From the NCBI RefSeq assembly GCF_030144325.1, contig NZ_CP126307.1:496001-560000 (forward strand): a stretch of DNA of 64,000 nt, in the 5' to 3' direction. Positions 26,580 through 36,227 of the stretch are shown here, piece by piece. Position numbers and translations under genes: made by a program. This DNA comes from Bosea vestrisii (GTDB lineage Bacteria; Pseudomonadota; Alphaproteobacteria; Rhizobiales; Beijerinckiaceae). Within the stretch, counting starts at the first letter, position 1; each line of letters opens with the position of its first letter. Below the pieces are notes generated by a model. It searched no databases. It worked only from the letters and a program-made list of their open reading frames with translations, and was not told the origin of the DNA.

Positions 26580-27931
26580 ATGCGTGGCGCAGATATCCTG
26601 GTCGAGATGCTGATCGGCTACGGCGTGGAGGTCGTCTTCGGCGTGCCGGGCGATACGAACGTGCCGTTCTATGAAGCGCTGCAACTATGCGGATTTCCCT
26701 TCATGTCGAAGATGAGTGCAAGGAGTTTCCGGCCTATCCAACGCTCCTTTCCCCGGAAAAGCTCGACACGCTGATCTCGCTGCTCACCGGCAGCAAGCGC
26801 CCGCTGATCGTCTCGGGCGGCGGGGTTAATCGCTCCTGCGCAGGTCCGCAGGTAACGGAGCTGGCGGAGCGCCTGAACATCCCGGTCTGCACGACGATGA
26901 CCGGGCAAGGCACCATGCCTGACGACCATCGCCTGGCGGTCGGCGTCGTTGGCGACAACGGCTTTCACCCGCACGCCAACTGGGCGCTGGAACATGCCGA
27001 TTTCGTGCTCTTCGTCGGCTCTCGAATGGGCTCTGTGGTGACGATTGGCTGGACTTTCCCGAAGATCACGCTGAACAAGCGCGTCGCCCAGATCGATATC
27101 GACCCGGAGATCATGGCGAACAACTACGAGAACGTGGTGTCGGTCCAGGGAGATGCCGGCCTGGTCCTCCAGCGCCTGATCGACATGGTTGCTGCCGACA
27201 GAGATGCCGGACGAACGCGGGAATGGGTCGACGAGCTCAACGATCTGCGCGCGAATTTCTGGGCGAATGCCGAGGTTCTGTTGAATTCGGAAGCAACGCC
27301 TCTGCGACCGGAGCGAGCCGTACGCTGCTTCAACGAGGCTCTGGAGCTCTATGGCAGGCCTGCCCATATCTATTCGGACGCCGGTACGCCGACGCCCCAT
27401 ATGACGCGCTTTCTCACGCTCAAGGATCGCAGGACGCGCCTTGCGATTCCGCGTGCCTTCGGCGGCCTCGGTTCGGCGCTGCCCGCCACGGCCGGGGCGT
27501 GGTTCGCGGACAAGGAGCGCCGGCCCATCGGCATGTTCGGCGATGGTTCATTCGGGATGTCGCTCGGCGAACTGGAGACGCTCGTCCGCCTGCAGGTGCT
27601 GGCCATCCTCCTGCTGTTCGACAACGGCACGTTCGGATGGATCAAAGGCCTGCATCGGCTGAAGGGCCATAATCAATGTTTCGGCGTTGATTTCACGCCT
27701 CCCCGCGGCCAGGCGATCGCTGAGGCTTTCGATGTGAGAGCCTGGACAGCCACGAACTCCGAGGAGCTCGACGCGGCACTGGCCAAGGCGTTCGCGCATG
27801 CCGATGGCCCTTGCCTGATCGATATCCATGTCGAGTCGATCGCCGACCGCGTGCCGCCGGTCTATTCATGGCTGACAAAGCGCGGCAAAGACCCGCTCAG
27901 CATTGAGGCCGACGAAGTGCGTTACTTTTGA
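26580..27931 (+). pseudogene. Thiamine-pyrophosphate-dependent enzyme (acetolactate synthase family) with large internal deletion
   Basis: The start MRGADILVEMLIGYGVEVVF and GVPGDTNVPFYEAL is a normal N-terminus of the family with a good GGAG ribosome site. At about 26685 the frame shifts, and the protein resumes in the central domain (KRPLIVSGGGVNRSC). It is complete from there, including the TPP-binding GDGSFGMSLGELETLVRLQ and FDNGTFGWIKG. About 150 residues, including the pyrimidine-binding region with the activating Glu, are missing. The C-terminal two thirds form a long open frame from ATG 26687, but a functional enzyme is unlikely. Confidence 0.75.
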
Positions 27932-28077
27932 CCTGCAGCAAAGGCGCTGGGAGGTCGGAGCGCGGGGAGCCGCCTTCGCCGAGGAGATATTCCGTCACGT
28001 CGACCACGTCGCCAACGATGGCACGGACATTGAACAGCACTCTAGTCCGGTCCTTGAGTTGCGTCAGAGTGACACAA

Positions 28078-28359
28078 ATGAGTTCTCCATCGGGATACAC
28101 GCCCGAAGAACGAGCCAGAGAGCTCATCGACGGGCTTACGACGACGCTGCATTCGTCACCGACTCCGATTGTTCTTGCCAATCGAGACAAGGCCCTAGCT
28201 CAGACCATTTTGGCCATCTCAGCTGCTGAGCGCGACGCTATCGCAGCGGTGGCGAAAATGTTCGATCGGCTTGCGAGTTCGAGCGTCAAGACGATTTCGA
28301 CGAAGAAGGCGGCCGAGCTGATACATGAAATGCTCGACGAGCCCGAAATCCCTGGCTGA
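28078..28359 (+). CDS. Small hypothetical protein, 93 residues
   Basis: No family recognised. The start ATG 28078 is chosen because upstream in-frame residues look random. The product begins SSPSGYTPEERARELIDGL and is helical and polar with no signal peptide. It resembles in general style the 81-residue protein at 24777-25022. No function is proposed. It lies 146 bp after the broken TPP gene, on the same strand. Confidence 0.45.
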   Translation: MSSPSGYTPEERARELIDGLTTTLHSSPTPIVLANRDKALAQTILAISAAERDAIAAVAKMFDRLASSSVKTISTKKAAELIHEMLDEPEIPG

Positions 28360-28793
28360 CGTGAAGCACCCGCTTGCGCTCTGCGGCATTGTCCCGGCCG
28401 ATCTCCTCCCAGTGGCCCATCAGAAATCCTCCAGCCCGCTCCTACCCTGACCCGCCGGATCTCGCCTGGCATGGTCGAGCGCACCGTTGAGCTGCATATC
28501 GGTCAGCCTCAGCGCATCATCGAGCGCGACGTAGATCGTCGTTCCAAGAGGGATTCCGCCGCACCACGCCCGATGTGATTCGGCATCGAAGTCTGATCCC
28601 GCCTCAAATGGCGTCTAAACCATTCAATCTAAAAGATTATCTGCATTTGCAGAAGGGCCGCAGTCGGCGCCGATCGTGACGCCTCTGCGAGAGCCAATAT
28701 GCCATTCAAGTCAGTGGGTTAAAGGCAGAACTTGCGGGATCAATCCTCGGAGCTTACTCACACTCACAACACGGTAAGCCCGAGCCACCCATT
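28360..28793. other. Intergenic stretch with a possible gene remnant on the minus strand
   Basis: Between about 28602 and 28420 the minus strand reads protein-like residues (GIPLGTTIYVALDDALRLTD, then MQLNGALDHARRD) up to TGA at 28420, but no start codon precedes them. I do not recognise the family. The remainder to 28793 shows no gene, repeat or clear hairpin. Confidence 0.35.
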
Positions 28794-29492
28794 TCAATCC
28801 GCCTCATCGAGCAAATAGCCCGGCAGGCGCGAGACGACGCCGCCGATGGGTCGCAGGTGCTGCTCCAGAACCGCGCGCGCCCGGGCTTCATCCCGGGCCT
28901 GAAGGGCATCGAGCAGAGCGTAGTGCTCGCTGCGAATGCGCTCGATCCCGTTCGGTTCGATGCGCAGCGCGGTCATGGCGACACGCTGCTGGCGCGAGCC
29001 GAGCGACTGGTAGAGCTCGGACAGCACCTCGTTGCCCAGCGCCGTGACCATGGCGAAATGAAAGGCCTGGTTGAATTCGACCCGGGCGAAATGATCGCTG
29101 AAAGGAGTATCCTCCAACTGTTCCAGGATCGCCGTCATTTGCGGCGGCACCGGAATCCTTTGCTGGCAGATGCGTGCGACCGCATAGCCCTCGATCATGC
29201 GTCGCGTTTCATAAAGATCGACCAGTTCCTGCGCCGTGACCTGGCGCACGAGCGCCCCGCGACGCGGCAACAGGTCGATGAAGCGCTCCGCCTCCAGCCG
29301 GTGGAAAGCCTCGCGCACCGGCGTTCGCGAGATACCCAGAACCGAGGAGATCTGCTCCTCCTCGATGAAGGAGCCGCCGGCGAAGTTGCCACGCAGGATC
29401 TGCTCGCGGACATGGGCGTAGACGCGCTCGCGCGCAGGCTTCGCGGCGGACGGCCCCGACTCCCGCAGCTTCATTTCATCAGCGATTTGCAT
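28794..29492 (-). CDS. GntR-family regulator with FCD ligand domain
   Basis: A 232-residue regulator. The N-terminal winged helix has EEEQISSVLGISRTPVREAF and RLEAERFIDLLPRRGALV. The C-terminal all-helical FCD domain carries HFARVEFNQAFHF and RSEHYALLDAL, where metal or ligand His residues are usual. I use ATG 29492 (MQIADEM); an upstream ATG at 29564 is possible. The gene is divergent from the dipeptide-type importer at 29737 and probably controls it together with the following creatininase-GGT genes. The ligand is unknown. Confidence 0.85.
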   Translation of the reverse strand: MQIADEMKLRESGPSAAKPARERVYAHVREQILRGNFAGGSFIEEEQISSVLGISRTPVREAFHRLEAERFIDLLPRRGALVRQVTAQELVDLYETRRMIEGYAVARICQQRIPVPPQMTAILEQLEDTPFSDHFARVEFNQAFHFAMVTALGNEVLSELYQSLGSRQQRVAMTALRIEPNGIERIRSEHYALLDALQARDEARARAVLEQHLRPIGGVVSRLPGYLLDEAD

Positions 29493-29546
29493 ATCGCAAC
29501 CGCCTTCCATCACGATCCAAGGCGTCGACACTCGAACATCCGCCAC

Positions 29547-29565
29547 GTATACATGACGCATCATG
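29547..29565. promoter_or_regulatory. Candidate operator of the FCD GntR regulator
   Basis: The divergent spacer holds GTATAC (29547-29552) overlapping an inverted repeat CATGA-CGCA-TCATG (29552-29565). FCD-type regulators often bind short GT-AC palindromes. The position suits autoregulation and control of the importer, but the assignment is tentative. Confidence 0.3.
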
Positions 29566-29736
29566 ATTTGGCACCATCGACAAAATGGACCCTACAGAGG
29601 CCTGCGCCGTGATCGGTCGGCGCCGGCGGCCGCGCCCCGCATCGGCGAGCGTGCGATTTCATGATGGCGCTGTTCTTGCTCCGCGCGGCAAAGCCCCAAT
29701 CCGGCGCTCTCGCAGCCCGCCACTGAGGACCAAGCC

Positions 29737-31270
29737 ATGACGCTCTCCCGCCGCACGCTTGTTGGAGCCGGTCTCGCAGCCCCGCTGCTGACCTCCCCCC
29801 CTCCTGACCGGGCCAGTGGCGGCGCAGCGCGCCGACGGCATCCTGCGCTTCGGCCTCTCTGCCTTCCCGCCCAATCTCCAACCCTGGGTCTCGACGGGCG
29901 CCTCGGCCGGGACAGTGAAACTGCTGACGCATCGCAGCCTCATCTCCTATGACAACAAGGGGCAGTTGCGCGGGGAACTGGCGGAATCCTGGGCAATCGA
30001 CGCTGACGGTGCCTGGGTCTTCAAGCTGCGCCAGGGCGCCGTCTTCCACAATGGCGAGCCGGTGACAGCCGACGATGTCAAATGGTCGATCGAGCAGATC
30101 GCCGGCGAGAAATCGACCGCCTATATGCGTACGCAGTTCCAGGAGATCGAGCGCGTCGAGATCCCGAACCCGCAAACGATCCGCTTGGTCACCAAGACGC
30201 CGCAGGCGACGCTGCCGAGCTGGTTCGGCAACTACAACACCTTCGTGATCTGGCGGAAATCGACGCCGAACGAACCGATCGGCGCTGGGCCCTTCCGGCT
30301 CGTCGGGCAGGAGCGCGGCACGTCGCTCGATCTCGCCGCGTTCGGCAAGTTCTACAAGCCCGGCTTCCCCAAGCTGAAGGGCATCAAGTTCATCGTCTAC
30401 GCCGACGAGAATCTGCGCAACGCGGCCCTGATGGCCGGCGATGTCGACATGATCGAATACGTCCCCTGGCAATCCATGGCCACTGTGGAGGCCGAGCCGC
30501 GGCTCAAGCTCGATTCCGTCGAGGGACCGTTCATGGACATCCTCTTCAACGGCACCAAGCCGCCCTTCAACGATCCGCGCGTGCGCAGGGCCGTGGCCCA
30601 TGCGATCAACCGCGAGGACATCGTCAAGGCCGCCTTCTTCGGCCGTGGCAAGCCGCTGGAAGGGTTGCCGATCGTCGAAGGCACGCCTTGGTGGGACAAG
30701 GACCTCGCACGCGGCTGGGCCTATGACCCCGCCCGTGCCAAGGCGCTCCTCGCAGAGGCCGGCTTCGCCAACGGCTTCCAGACGACGCTGCTTTCGACCG
30801 CGCAGTTCGGCATGCACAAGGATACCGCCGAGGTCGTCCAGCAGCATCTTTCCGCAATCGGCATCCAGTGCGAACTGCAACTGCCCGACTGGTCGACGCG
30901 CGTCAGCCGCGGCTCCCGCGGCCAGTACGACATGGCGATCCATGGTGTTTCGGCCGACAACAACGACCCGGACGGGCTCACCGTCGTGCTCGACACCTCG
31001 CTCTCGCCGAGCCACGGCCGCTCCTTCAAGGTCGAGGCGCCACGCACCATCGCCGCACTCGCCAAGGGGCGCTCCGAGTTCGACCAGGCCAAACGCGTCG
31101 AGATCTACAAGGAGATGCAGCGCGCCGCCCTCGAGGAGGTGCCGCTCGTCGGCCTCGCCTGGCGCTCGCAGGGCTACGGCATGGACAAGGGCGTGAAGGG
31201 CTTTACCAACCTGCCCGGCGCGCTGACGACCTCGTCGGGCGGCATGCTCGAGGAGACCTTCTTCGGATGA
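29737..31270 (+). CDS. Dipeptide/opine-type ABC substrate-binding protein, frameshifted at a C7 tract
   Basis: A family 5 periplasmic binding protein. The N-terminus MTLSRRTLVGAGLAAPLL is a twin-arginine signal. The frame is lost in the C7 run at 29795-29801; removing one C gives TGPVAAQRADGILRFGLSAF and a 510-residue protein ending LEETFFG. The mature part has the family core (AESWAIDADGAWVFKLRQG, FNDPRVRRAVAHAINRE). It is followed with ATGA overlap by two Dpp-type permeases. It is a close paralogue of the binding protein at 46223-47748, sharing SFPP-LQPWV-TG, the TVKLL segment and AEVVQ-HL. Confidence 0.83.
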
Positions 31271-32223
31271 CCGGCGTCTGGCTCGCGCATCGCATCGCGG
31301 TCTCGCTGATCCTGGTCTGGGTCGTCGCAACGATCGTCTTCCTCGCCCTGCACATGGTGCCGGGCGATCCGGCTGAACTCCTGCTTTCGACTGGCGGCGT
31401 CTCGCCGGATCCGGCCTCCGTCGCCGAGCTTCGCCAGAAGCTCGGGCTCGAACGGCCGCTCCTGATCCAATACGGCGCCTTCCTGGCCGGGCTGCTGCGC
31501 GGTGATCTCGGCACCTCGCTGGTCGACGATTATCCCGTCCTCCACGAAATCGCGCTGCGCCTGCCGCGCACGCTCGAACTCATCTTCGCGGGCACGTTGC
31601 TGGCGATCATCATCGGCGTTCCCGCCGGCGTCTACGCTGCGATGCATCGCGGCGGCACGTTCGACCGTTGCGCCTCGGGCGTGACCGCGCTTTTGCTGGC
31701 GATTCCGGTCTTCGTTGTCGGCACTCTGCTCGTGCTGCTCTTCGCGCAGACGCTGCGGATCATGCCGGCCGGCGGCTTTGCGCCCTTCGCGCAGGATCCC
31801 TTCCTCCATCTCAAGCTGCTGACCCTGCCGGCGATAGCGATCGGCAAGGGTCTCGCCGCCGTGCTGTTCCGCATGACCCGCGCCGCCATGCTCGACGCGC
31901 TGGCCAACGACTATGTCCGCACGGCCCGCGCCAAGGGCCTCGCGCCTGGCCGCATCCTCGTCGTCCATGTGCTGCGCAACGCGCTCAACCCCGTCATCAC
32001 CGTGCTCGGCCTGCACATGGGCACGCTGCTCGGCGGCACGGTGCTGGTCGAATATGTCTTCAACTGGCCCGGCCTCTCGACGCCGCTGCTGCGCGCGGTC
32101 GAGGCGCGCGACTATCCGATGGTGGTCGGCATCGTGCTGACGATTTCCGTGCTGTTCCTTCTGATCAACCTGATCGTCGAAATGCTCCAGGCGGCTCTCG
32201 ACCCGAGGATCGGCGCACGATGA
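31267..32223 (+). CDS. ABC transporter permease, DppB type
   Basis: A 318-residue inner-membrane protein with about six helices. It has the DppB hallmarks MVPGDPAELL near residue 34, a long loop before helix 2, the EAA-like NDYVRTARAKGLAPGRILVVH near 215, and VEYVFNWPGLSTPLLRAVEARDY near the end. The start overlaps the stop of the binding protein (ATGA), so they are co-translated. It forms the channel with the next gene product. No ATPase gene accompanies this pair, so the fused ATPase at 53916-55730 or another one may serve it. Confidence 0.88.
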   Translation: MTGVWLAHRIAVSLILVWVVATIVFLALHMVPGDPAELLLSTGGVSPDPASVAELRQKLGLERPLLIQYGAFLAGLLRGDLGTSLVDDYPVLHEIALRLPRTLELIFAGTLLAIIIGVPAGVYAAMHRGGTFDRCASGVTALLLAIPVFVVGTLLVLLFAQTLRIMPAGGFAPFAQDPFLHLKLLTLPAIAIGKGLAAVLFRMTRAAMLDALANDYVRTARAKGLAPGRILVVHVLRNALNPVITVLGLHMGTLLGGTVLVEYVFNWPGLSTPLLRAVEARDYPMVVGIVLTISVLFLLINLIVEMLQAALDPRIGAR

Positions 32224-33023
32224 ACCGGCTCTGGCTTCCAGGTGCCTTCGTCGCGCTGATCCTACTGCTGGCACTCGCCGCTCCGCTGCTCGGCCTGCCC
32301 GATCCGGTACGGCAGGACATCGCGCGCCGCCTCGCTGGACCGATGTCGGGCTCCTGGCTCGGTCGCGACGAATTCGGCCGCGACGTGCTCTCTCGCCTGA
32401 TATGGGGCGCGCGCACCAGCCTCGCCGTCGCCTTCGCCTCGGCGTTGACGGCCGGCATCGTCGGCGTCGTGCTCGGGTTGATCGGCGGCTGGTCGCGCGG
32501 CGTCGGCTCATTCCTGTCGGTGCGCAGCATGGACATCATCCTGTGCTTCCCGCCGGTGCTGCTGGCGTTGCTCGTCGTGACGCTGCTGGGACCGGGCGCC
32601 GCTACGCTGATCCTGGTGCTCTCGGTGCTCTACCTGCCGGGCTTTGCGCGCGTGACCTATTCCGAGGTTCTCTCGGTGCGCGGGCGCGACTATGTCGAGG
32701 CGACGCGGGCGCTCGGCGCTCCGACCTGGTACATCCTGTTGCGCACAGTGCTGCCGAACATTGCTGGCCCGGTGCTGGTGCAATTGTCGCTTGCCGTCGC
32801 CGCCGCCGTGGTGCTGGAGAGCGGCCTCTCCTTCCTCGGCCTCGGCGTCGTGCCACCAGCGCCCTCATGGGGCCTGATGATCCGCGGCGCGCGTGCCACC
32901 ATGGAGCAGGCGCCGCTGCTGCTGGTCTGGCCCTGCGCGGCGCTGACCCTGACCATCCTCGCCATGAACCTGCTCTGCGACGCGCTGCGCGACGCAGTCG
33001 ATCCACGCACGGCGGGACGCTGA
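32220..33023 (+). CDS. ABC transporter permease, DppC type
   Basis: A 267-residue membrane protein, partner of the DppB-type permease whose stop it overlaps. Features are the N-terminal helix, HPLGTD-like SGSWLGRDEFGRDVLSRLIWGAR, and the coupling loop RGRDYVEATRALGAPTWYIL. LESGLSFLGLGVVPPAPSWGLM is near residue 215. Length and motifs match the family. It belongs to the importer regulated from the FCD GntR gene. Confidence 0.88.
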   Translation: MNRLWLPGAFVALILLLALAAPLLGLPDPVRQDIARRLAGPMSGSWLGRDEFGRDVLSRLIWGARTSLAVAFASALTAGIVGVVLGLIGGWSRGVGSFLSVRSMDIILCFPPVLLALLVVTLLGPGAATLILVLSVLYLPGFARVTYSEVLSVRGRDYVEATRALGAPTWYILLRTVLPNIAGPVLVQLSLAVAAAVVLESGLSFLGLGVVPPAPSWGLMIRGARATMEQAPLLLVWPCAALTLTILAMNLLCDALRDAVDPRTAGR

Positions 33024-33064
33024 CCCCGCTCCCCTCTTCCACCAGCCTGACCAGGAACCAAACC

Positions 33065-33889
33065 ATGGCTGCCAAGACCGATCCGCTTGTTCATATGGGC
33101 ACGATCTCCGGGGGCGAAGCCCGCGAGATCCTGAAAGGCAATCCGGTCATCCTGCTGCCGATGGGCAGCCATGAGGACCAGGGTCCGCATGCGCCGATGG
33201 GCGACTATCTGCTCGCCGAGAAGATCGCCGAGCTCGCCGCCATCCGCGCCACAAAGGCCGGCACGCGCACGCTCGTCGCCCCCGTCCTGCCCTTCGGCGG
33301 CGCCGATTGGTTCGGCTCGATGACCGGCGGCATCGCGATCTCGCAGGCGACACTCACCACTGTCATCGCCGAGATGGTCGACTCGCTGCATCGCAACGGC
33401 CTGACCCGGATCATCGTCATCAACGGTCATGGCGGCAATGTCGGGCCGATTTCCGAGGTGGCACGCGAGCTTTACCTGCGCGAGCGGATGGTGCTGCCGA
33501 GCCTCTACCTCTGGCGCATAGGCTATGGGCTGCTGCCGTCGATCGTCGGCGCGGAGAAGGCCACCGCCGTCTCCGGCCATGGCGCCGACCCGCTGACCTC
33601 GATCGGGCTGCATCTCTTCCCAGAACTGATCCGCAAGGACCTGATCCCGGACGGCAAGCCGCTCAAGCGCGATCCGATCCTCGACCTGTCCTTCACGGGG
33701 CTTGGGACGGCCTCCTTCGAAGGCGCCGAGGTCGCGATGCCCAACGAATATGACGAGGTCTACAATCTCGGCGTCGCCAAGGGTGATCCGAAGCTCTGCA
33801 CGGCCGAGACCGGGGCGGCACTGACCGAGAAGCTGACCGAGATCTGCGCCCGCTTCATCGCGCATTTCGCCAGCAAGGTCGAAGCTTGA
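33065..33889 (+). CDS. Creatininase-family amidohydrolase
   Basis: A 274-residue cytoplasmic metal hydrolase. Typical motifs are LLPMGSHEDQGPHAPMGDY, with Glu, His and Asp metal ligands near residues 38-47, VINGHGGNVGP near 118, and AVSGHGADPLTS near 175. The family opens cyclic amides such as creatinine or cleaves related C-N bonds. It sits between a dipeptide-type importer and a gamma-glutamyltransferase. This suggests hydrolysis of an imported amide or lactam, with the exact substrate unknown. The start is preceded by AGGAACC. Confidence 0.83.
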   Translation: MAAKTDPLVHMGTISGGEAREILKGNPVILLPMGSHEDQGPHAPMGDYLLAEKIAELAAIRATKAGTRTLVAPVLPFGGADWFGSMTGGIAISQATLTTVIAEMVDSLHRNGLTRIIVINGHGGNVGPISEVARELYLRERMVLPSLYLWRIGYGLLPSIVGAEKATAVSGHGADPLTSIGLHLFPELIRKDLIPDGKPLKRDPILDLSFTGLGTASFEGAEVAMPNEYDEVYNLGVAKGDPKLCTAETGAALTEKLTEICARFIAHFASKVEA

Positions 33890-33948
33890 GCCCCAGTTTG
33901 CCCATCACAATCCCGCGGCGCGCCGCCGGTCCCAGCAACCAGCAGCAG

Positions 33949-34515
33949 GTGTCCCATGCTCACACGTCGTCTCGTCCTTACCGGGGCTTCATGGATCGCG
34001 GCATCCAGCCACTGCTGCGCGGCAAGCGCATCGCGGCCGCGGCCGTGACGCTCGCCATTCCCGGCCAGGATTCCACGCTGCTGCACCGCACGCTCGGCCT
34101 GCTGTGGCGGGGCGACATTCTCGTCGTCGACCGGCTCGGCGACGACAAGCATGCCTGCTGGGGCGGCGGCATCATCGACGGCCCCTGCACCGACCTGACC
34201 GAGATCGAGGGCTCGGACTTCCCGATGTGGTGCCGCGGCATGTCGCCGATCACCACCCGGCTCTACAATCTTGGCCGGACCATCAACCTGCCGATCTCCT
34301 GCGGCAATGTTCCCGTCAAAGCTGGCGACGCCATCCTGGCAGACGAATCCGGCGTGCTGGTGCTGCCGCGCGACGAGGCAGAGGCGATCGCCGCCGCCGC
34401 CATCGGCCGGCAGGAGCGCGGCGAACGCCGCCAGGAGCTGAAGGCCGGCGAGAAGCTTGGGGACATCTCCGGCGCGATCAAGATGGTGTCCGACGCGCTC
34501 AAGCAGAACCACTGA
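33949..34515 (+). CDS. RraA-like family protein, apparently shortened
   Basis: The product resembles RraA/HMG-aldolase-type proteins: RGFMDRGIQPLLRGKRIAAA, then LGLLWRGDILVVDRLGDD and IIDGPCTDLTEIE. The family usually begins about 30 residues earlier. Between GGG and IIDGPCTD some 12-14 residues of the conserved glycine-rich active-site loop are missing, without loss of frame. The start is uncertain (GTG 33949, TTG 33886 and ATG 33991 are possible). It may be inactive or a diverged variant. It lies between the creatininase and gamma-glutamyltransferase genes on the same strand. Confidence 0.6.
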   Translation: MSHAHTSSRPYRGFMDRGIQPLLRGKRIAAAAVTLAIPGQDSTLLHRTLGLLWRGDILVVDRLGDDKHACWGGGIIDGPCTDLTEIEGSDFPMWCRGMSPITTRLYNLGRTINLPISCGNVPVKAGDAILADESGVLVLPRDEAEAIAAAAIGRQERGERRQELKAGEKLGDISGAIKMVSDALKQNH

Positions 34516-34526
34516 GGGACAAGCCC

Positions 34527-36203
34527 GTGAACGCGATCGCCCCCGTGCCGCGACTGGCCCCATTCACCTGCGAGAAGAGGCCGGCCGCTGGCTCGCGCGG
34601 GATGGTGGTGACCAACCACCCGCTCGCTTCGGCGGCGGGCTCGCAGATGCTGCTCGCGGGCGGCAATGCAGTCGATGCTGCCGTCGCCTCGCTCTTTGCG
34701 CTGACTGTCGTGGAGCCCATGATGGTCGGCATCCTCGGCGGCGGGGTCGCGCATATCCGCATGGCGGATGGCCGCCATGTCGTCCTCGACGGGCTCTCGA
34801 CCGCGCCGCTCAAGGCAACACCCGACATGTATGACTACCTCTCCGACGAGGTCGGCCGGCAGCGCGACGTGCGCGACCGGCTCAACGTCGTCGGGCCGAA
34901 GGCGGTCGCGGCTCCCGGCGCGCTCGCCGGCTGGTGCGAGGCCCTGGCGCGCTTCGGCACGCTCTCGCTTGAGGAGGTGCTGCAACCGGCAATCGGACTG
35001 GCCGAGCGTGGCTTCGTCACCACGCCCTACCTCTCCAACTGCATCACCGACAATGTCGCCGATCTCGCGCGCGATCCCGGTCTTTCGGCGTTGCTGCTGG
35101 CGGGAGACAAAGCGATCGAACCCGGCACGCGGCTCGTTCAGGCCGACTATGCCGCAAGCCTGCGCCTGATCGCCAGCCAGGGTCCGGCTGCGCTCTATGA
35201 CGGTCCGCTCGGCAAGGCGCTGACGGATTTCATGGCGGCGAATGGAGGCTTGATCGATCAGGCCGACCTTTCCGCCTACAAGGTCGCGACGCGAGAGCCC
35301 GTGCGTGGCAGCTATCGCGGCTATGAGATCGTCGGCCCGCCGCCGCCCTCCTCCTCGGGCGTGCACATCGTCCAGATGCTCAACATCCTCGAGGGCTACG
35401 ATATCGGCTCCCTCGGCTTCGGCTCGGCGGATGCGGTGCATCTGCTGGCGGAAGCGCTCAAGATCGCCTTCGCAGACAGGGCCGTCGCCACCGCCGACCC
35501 AGACTTCATCAAGGTCCCGGTCGAGCGGCTCATCGACAAGGCCTATGCGGCCGAGCGGCGCGCTCTGATCGCGATGAACCAGGCCAAAGGCTGGAGCGCC
35601 GGGCTCTCCGGTGGCGAATCCGCCGACACGACCCATGTCACGGTCGCCGATGCCCAAGGCAATGTCGTCACCGCGACCCAGACGATCAACGGGCTCTTCG
35701 GTGCCTGCACGCAAATCCCTGGCACGGGGATGCTGACCAACAATTACATGTTCAATTTCGACCCGCATCCCGGCCGCGCCTTGTCGATCGCACCCGGCAA
35801 GCGCGTCTTCACCTCGATGGCACCGATGATGGTACTGCGCGACGGCAAGCTCGCCTTCGCGCTCGGGCTCCCCGGAGCGCTGCGCATCTTCCCCTCGGCC
35901 CTGCAGGCGATCGTCAACCTGATCGACCATGGCATGAGCCTTCAGGAAGCGGTCGAGGCGCCGCGTGTCTGGACCGAGGGCGGCGCGCTCGAACTCGAGG
36001 CCGCGATCCCAGACAGCGTCGCAGACGAACTCGCCGCGCGCGGCCACAGGATCCTCCGCATGCCGCGCATCGCCGGCGGCATGAATGCCATCGCCTTCAA
36101 CCCTGACGGCACGCTGACAGGCGCGGCCTGCTGGCGCGCCGACGGCACCCCCGTCGCGATATCCGGTGGGCTCGCGCGCGAAGGCGTGCGCTTCACCATC
36201 TGA
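34527..36203 (+). CDS. Gamma-glutamyltransferase family Ntn hydrolase
   Basis: A 558-residue enzyme of the GGT family, which cleaves gamma-glutamyl amides after self-processing. The processing nucleophile is Thr368 in SADTTHVTVAD, which starts the small subunit. Other motifs are GMVVTNHPLASAAGSQMLLAG near the start, and PPPPSSSGVHIVQMLNIL. The start is GTG 34527 with GAGGGA eight bases upstream. No signal peptide is visible, so it is likely cytoplasmic, as for the YwrD-type branch. Neighbours include creatininase and, further on, HyuAB, which together recall gamma-glutamyl or lactam catabolism. Confidence 0.85.
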   Translation: MNAIAPVPRLAPFTCEKRPAAGSRGMVVTNHPLASAAGSQMLLAGGNAVDAAVASLFALTVVEPMMVGILGGGVAHIRMADGRHVVLDGLSTAPLKATPDMYDYLSDEVGRQRDVRDRLNVVGPKAVAAPGALAGWCEALARFGTLSLEEVLQPAIGLAERGFVTTPYLSNCITDNVADLARDPGLSALLLAGDKAIEPGTRLVQADYAASLRLIASQGPAALYDGPLGKALTDFMAANGGLIDQADLSAYKVATREPVRGSYRGYEIVGPPPPSSSGVHIVQMLNILEGYDIGSLGFGSADAVHLLAEALKIAFADRAVATADPDFIKVPVERLIDKAYAAERRALIAMNQAKGWSAGLSGGESADTTHVTVADAQGNVVTATQTINGLFGACTQIPGTGMLTNNYMFNFDPHPGRALSIAPGKRVFTSMAPMMVLRDGKLAFALGLPGALRIFPSALQAIVNLIDHGMSLQEAVEAPRVWTEGGALELEAAIPDSVADELAARGHRILRMPRIAGGMNAIAFNPDGTLTGAACWRADGTPVAISGGLAREGVRFTI

Positions 36204-36227
36204 CCTTTCGCGACCGGATCCCTGACC

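Noticed and set aside
34104..34526. N-terminal extension of the gamma-glutamyltransferase gene to 34104
   Set aside because: It overlaps the RraA-like gene in another frame and has no family similarity; GTG 34527 has a ribosome site and correct family length.
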